From the NCBI GenBank assembly GCA_025056215.1, contig JANWWC010000003.1, positions 248,001 to 312,000 of the forward strand: DNA of 64,000 nucleotides. The letters run 5' to 3'. The position numbers and the translations under genes were made by a program. Below are positions 63,797-64,000 of the stretch, one piece after another. Within the stretch, counting starts at the first letter, position 1; every line of letters starts with the position of its first letter. This stretch comes from Cytophagales bacterium (GTDB lineage: Bacteria; Bacteroidota; Bacteroidia; Cytophagales; Flammeovirgaceae). Below the pieces are notes generated by a model that was given only the letters and a program-made list of their open reading frames with translations, did no database searches and was not told the origin of the DNA.

Positions 63797-64000
63797 ATGT
63801 CAAGAACAATTCATCAAGTATCTGTACAAAAAACTAAGGGAGGATTTAACCTTATGACTGTCGAGGAGTTTATGGAAATTCCTGCCTTGGAGCGCATGGA
63901 ACTTGCTTTCAAAAAAAAGGTAACCTTTTTAGATGAAAACGGTGAAATTATTCCCCCAGCGGAGGGTATGAAAATTCTCACTGAAATGTTCAAAAACAAA
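63797..64000 (+). CDS. Hypothetical protein, 5' part (runs off right edge)
   Basis: An open frame of 68 codons from ATG 63797 to the window end: MSRTIHQVSVQKTKGGFNL, then MTVEEFMEIPALERMEL and FLDENGEIIPPAEG. There is no stop and no competing frame on the other strand with better sense. I do not recognise a family. It starts 27 bp after the amt stop and may be co-transcribed. Confidence 0.55.
   Translation, partial: MSRTIHQVSVQKTKGGFNLMTVEEFMEIPALERMELAFKKKVTFLDENGEIIPPAEGMKILTEMFKNK

Noticed and set aside
1-64000. CRISPR array, prophage, insertion sequence or rRNA operon
   Set aside because: I found no regularly spaced direct repeats, no transposase or integrase motifs and no rRNA-like sequence.

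Overview
The window is chromosomal DNA from a low-GC member of the Bacteroidota, most like the Cytophagales. Evidence: upstream regions carry the Bacteroidota vegetative promoter pattern (TTTG, 19-20 bp, TAnnTTTG) and no Shine-Dalgarno motifs. There is also a CarboxypepD_reg-like TonB-dependent receptor, a large TamB, a RicT/PSP1 protein with a cysteine-rich head, and TPR/SpoIIE and TPR/CHAT signalling proteins. No rRNA, prophage, insertion sequence or CRISPR array is visible. Two tRNA genes are present, Cys-GCA and Leu-UAG.

Layout. 1-2186: 5' part of secA (minus strand, runs off the left edge). 2.3-4.7 kb: overlapping cassette rfaE2-tsaB-murG, then tRNA-Cys. 4.9-5.6 kb: an AP2 protein with a decayed HNH half, and a 32-residue membrane peptide ended by a strong hairpin terminator directly in front of coaD. 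5.6-9.5 kb: coaD, an OmpH/Skp-like protein, a WD40 protein and uvrC. 9.5-15.1 kb (minus): glycosyltransferase 2, a J-domain/TPR membrane protein, corA, purE, trpG/pabA and a beta-helix lipoprotein. 15.2-19.1 kb: recA and clpB, closed by a bidirectional terminator shared with trxA. 19.1-30.8 kb (minus): trxA, tamB, a GT-C-like membrane glycosyltransferase, rsgA, ftsX, a PfkB kinase, ssb, tig and tRNA-Leu. 31.0-37.3 kb (plus): TonB receptor, a pseudo-caspase/TPR/W-repeat protein, and an ABC metal permease fused to an MntR/DtxR-like domain. 37.3-41.5 kb (minus): rluD-ricT-cysteine desulfurase-marC. 41.7-50.4 kb (plus): TPR-SpoIIE phosphatase, hisH, an LPG-synthase-like membrane protein, recJ, an NMO-type flavoprotein, rsmA and a PASTA protein. 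50.4-56.3 kb (minus): secreted TPR-CHAT protein, class II aldolase, small lipoprotein. 56.5-59.7 kb (plus): TetR regulator and FadN-type beta-oxidation enzyme. 59.8-62.0 kb (minus): Ppx/GppA phosphatase and aminotransferase. 62.3-64.0 kb (plus): ammonium transporter and the start of an unknown gene.

Most of the window is housekeeping: envelope biogenesis (murG, rfaE2, tamB, ftsX, OmpH-like, GT2), information processing (recA, uvrC, recJ, ssb, rsgA, rsmA, rluD, tig, clpB) and metabolism. The less ordinary part is a set of signalling or adaptor proteins: the cysteine-less caspase-like protein 3 bp upstream of the permease-MntR fusion, an exported CHAT protein that keeps its His/Cys dyad, a TPR receptor with a complete SpoIIE phosphatase, a J-domain tethered to TPRs across a membrane, and a domesticated HNH-AP2 protein. 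The best candidate for an undescribed functional unit is the pair at 33416-37291.
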